From an uncultured Clostridia bacterium (GTDB lineage Bacteria; Bacillota_A; Clostridia; Oscillospirales; Oscillospiraceae): a DNA stretch of 7,707 nt. Made by a program: the position numbers and the translations under genes. The notes beneath the pieces were generated by a model, which worked only from the letters and a program-made list of their open reading frames with translations, had not been told where the DNA came from and did no database searches. This document shows, piece by piece, positions 5,731-7,707 of the stretch (the stretch's first letter is position 1; each line of letters opens with the position of its first letter). The DNA is taken from positions 1 to 7,707 of the forward strand of contig CAMKAP010000091.1 in the NCBI GenBank assembly GCA_946410505.1, written 5' to 3'.

Positions 5731-5796
5731 CCGGGATCCGGGAAGCTCCGGTTTTCGGCGCGGACGACATTCTTCTCTAAGTGGTGAAAGGAAACA

Positions 5797-6789
5797 ATGA
5801 AGATCATACTTGGTTTTTCCGGCGGGGTGGACTCCGCCGTATGTGCAAAGCTGTTGCGGCAGCAGGGCGCGGAGGTACACGGGCTGTACCTCGATAACGC
5901 CGGGGCGCGCGAGCGCGCCGACGCGGTGAGCGCCGCTGAATATATCGGCATCCCTCTCACCGTTCTGGATGTGAAAGCGGAGCTGGAAGAGAAGGTCTGC
6001 CGCCCCTTTGCGGAATCCTACCTCCGGGGTGAGACGCCGAACCCCTGCGTGCTCTGCAACCCCTCCCTGAAATTCAAAAATCTCCTCGCGCTGGCGGATG
6101 CGCTGGGCGCGGAGCGCATCGCCACCGGACACTACGCCCGGGCGGAGAACGGCGCGCTTTTCAAGGGACGGCCGGCAAACGATCAGAGCTACATGCTCTG
6201 CCGGCTTACGCGCGAGCAGGTCTCCCGCCTGACGCTGCCGCTGGGCAGCTGCGAAAAGACGCAAACGCGCGCCATGGCGGAGGACTTCGGGCTGCCCGTG
6301 GCCCACAAGCCGGACAGCATGGAGATCTGCTTTATCCCGGACAAGGACTACATCGGCTGGCTGGGAAATCGCGCGCAGCTGCCGTCGGCCGGAGATTTCG
6401 TGTTCCACGGCCAGGTCATAGGCCGGCACGAGGGCATCCACCGCTATACGGTGGGCCAGCGGCGGCCGGGACTGCTGGACGGGCGCAAGGTCTACATCTC
6501 GCGCATCGACGCGAAAAGCAACCGCATCGAGCTTGCCCTTTGGGAGGAGCTGTTCAAGACGGAGGTCACAGCCCGGGACTTCAACTGGCTCATCGACGAG
6601 CCGGCAGACCCCATCCGCGCCACGGTGCGCGTGCGGCATACCAAGTGGGAGAATCCGCCCTGCACAGCCGTGGTGGAGGACGGACTGGTGAAGATAAGTT
6701 GTGACGAGCCGGTGCGTGCGCCGGCGGCAGGGCAGTCCGCCGTGCTTTATGACGGGGACCGCCTCCTCGGCGGCGGGTTTATCGTATAA
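5797..6789 (+). CDS. mnmA: tRNA-specific 2-thiouridylase MnmA (TrmU), compact form
   Basis: MnmA activates U34 of tRNAs for Lys, Glu and Gln with ATP and replaces the 2-oxygen by sulfur delivered from a cysteine desulfurase relay. The N-terminal PP-loop SGGVDS lies at residues 8-13. The catalytic block is NPCVLCNPSLKF (82-93, C87) and the second reactive cysteine is in EICFIPD (C178). Other family marks are TGHYAR (110-115), DQSYMLCRL (129-137), GQRRPG (220-225) and a C-terminal beta-barrel ending GGGFIV. The protein has 330 residues, shorter than the usual 355-375. The missing part lies after the second strand (GLYLDN, 29-34), where typical MnmA proteins carry an extra stretch of roughly 30 residues. 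C84 and C87 form a CxxC; many family members have Asp at the first position. The start has AAAGGA (5787-5792) 4 bases upstream. A paralogue acting on another substrate cannot be excluded. Confidence 0.93.
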   Translation: MKIILGFSGGVDSAVCAKLLRQQGAEVHGLYLDNAGARERADAVSAAEYIGIPLTVLDVKAELEEKVCRPFAESYLRGETPNPCVLCNPSLKFKNLLALADALGAERIATGHYARAENGALFKGRPANDQSYMLCRLTREQVSRLTLPLGSCEKTQTRAMAEDFGLPVAHKPDSMEICFIPDKDYIGWLGNRAQLPSAGDFVFHGQVIGRHEGIHRYTVGQRRPGLLDGRKVYISRIDAKSNRIELALWEELFKTEVTARDFNWLIDEPADPIRATVRVRHTKWENPPCTAVVEDGLVKISCDEPVRAPAAGQSAVLYDGDRLLGGGFIV

Positions 6790-6790
6790 C

Positions 6791-6828
6791 AAAAAGGAGC
6801 TGTTCACAAATGAACAGCTCCTTCTTTT
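6791..6828. terminator. Bidirectional terminator between mnmA and typA
   Basis: A perfect 13-bp stem (AAGGAGCTGTTCA at 6794-6806 with 6811-6823, loop CAAA) begins 4 bases after the mnmA stop and ends 9 bases before the typA stop. On the plus strand it is followed by C and four T residues. On the minus strand the stem runs into five T residues (complement of 6791-6795). It therefore serves both convergent genes. Confidence 0.9.
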
Positions 6829-6832
6829 GCTC

Positions 6833-7707
<875 letters not shown>

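Larger units (their letters stand above)
5242..5796. other. 555-bp structured noncoding spacer between mnmG and mnmA
   Basis: No reading frame here looks real: the frames that cross it have biased Arg/Ser/Ala composition, no ribosome binding site and no family resemblance. What it does hold is secondary structure. There is a weak stem right after mnmG (5251-5274), strong pyrimidine/purine stems at 5282-5327 and 5598-5630 that bracket the middle, and GC-rich stems at 5343-5362, 5409-5422 and 5430-5448. A further stem with a nested GTTTGCAAAC palindrome lies at 5646-5671. No tRNA, rRNA or known riboswitch could be recognised. It may be a dispersed repeat element or a noncoding RNA. Confidence 0.6.

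Noticed and set aside
5611..6807. Minus-strand open frame of 398 codons opposite mnmA
   Set aside because: It is a shadow of mnmA that also crosses the terminator and the noncoding spacer, with no family resemblance.

Overview
The window looks like chromosomal DNA from a GC-rich, low-copy-repeat member of the Clostridia. The basis is strong AGGAGG-type ribosome binding sites, sigma-A type promoters, exported proteins with Clostridia-style Ig-like and DUF6273 domains, and Bacillota-like MnmG and TypA. A gut Oscillospiraceae-type genome is the best guess, but that is inference and not proven by any marker here.

Layout, left to right. Positions 1-471 hold no convincing gene. Instead there is a dense run of stem-loops, including two identical 32-bp palindromes (139-170 and 396-427). 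Positions 472-3122 hold two minus-strand genes for exported, C-terminally membrane-anchored proteins. The promoter-proximal gene (1839-3122) encodes an Ig-like surface protein with a very basic tail. The distal gene (472-1770) encodes a DUF6273-type surface protein with a very acidic tail. A strong hairpin terminator lies between them, with almost no room for a second promoter. Positions 3123-3369 form a divergent promoter region.

On the plus strand, mnmG (3370-5241) and a compact mnmA (5797-6789) are separated by a 555-bp structured noncoding stretch. Both enzymes act on the wobble uridine U34 of the same tRNAs: MnmG, with MnmE, builds the C5 side chain and MnmA adds the 2-thio group. The two genes therefore form a functional pair, although mnmG is away from its common partners mnmE and rsmG in what can be seen. 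A bidirectional terminator (about 6791-6828) separates mnmA from the convergent gene typA/bipA (6833 to the right edge), of which only the C-terminal 290 codons are inside the window.

The housekeeping genes are ordinary. The parts that deserve attention are the two-protein envelope operon with oppositely charged cytoplasmic tails, the hairpin array at the left, the structured mnmG-mnmA spacer, and the compact MnmA with a CxxC at its catalytic cysteine.
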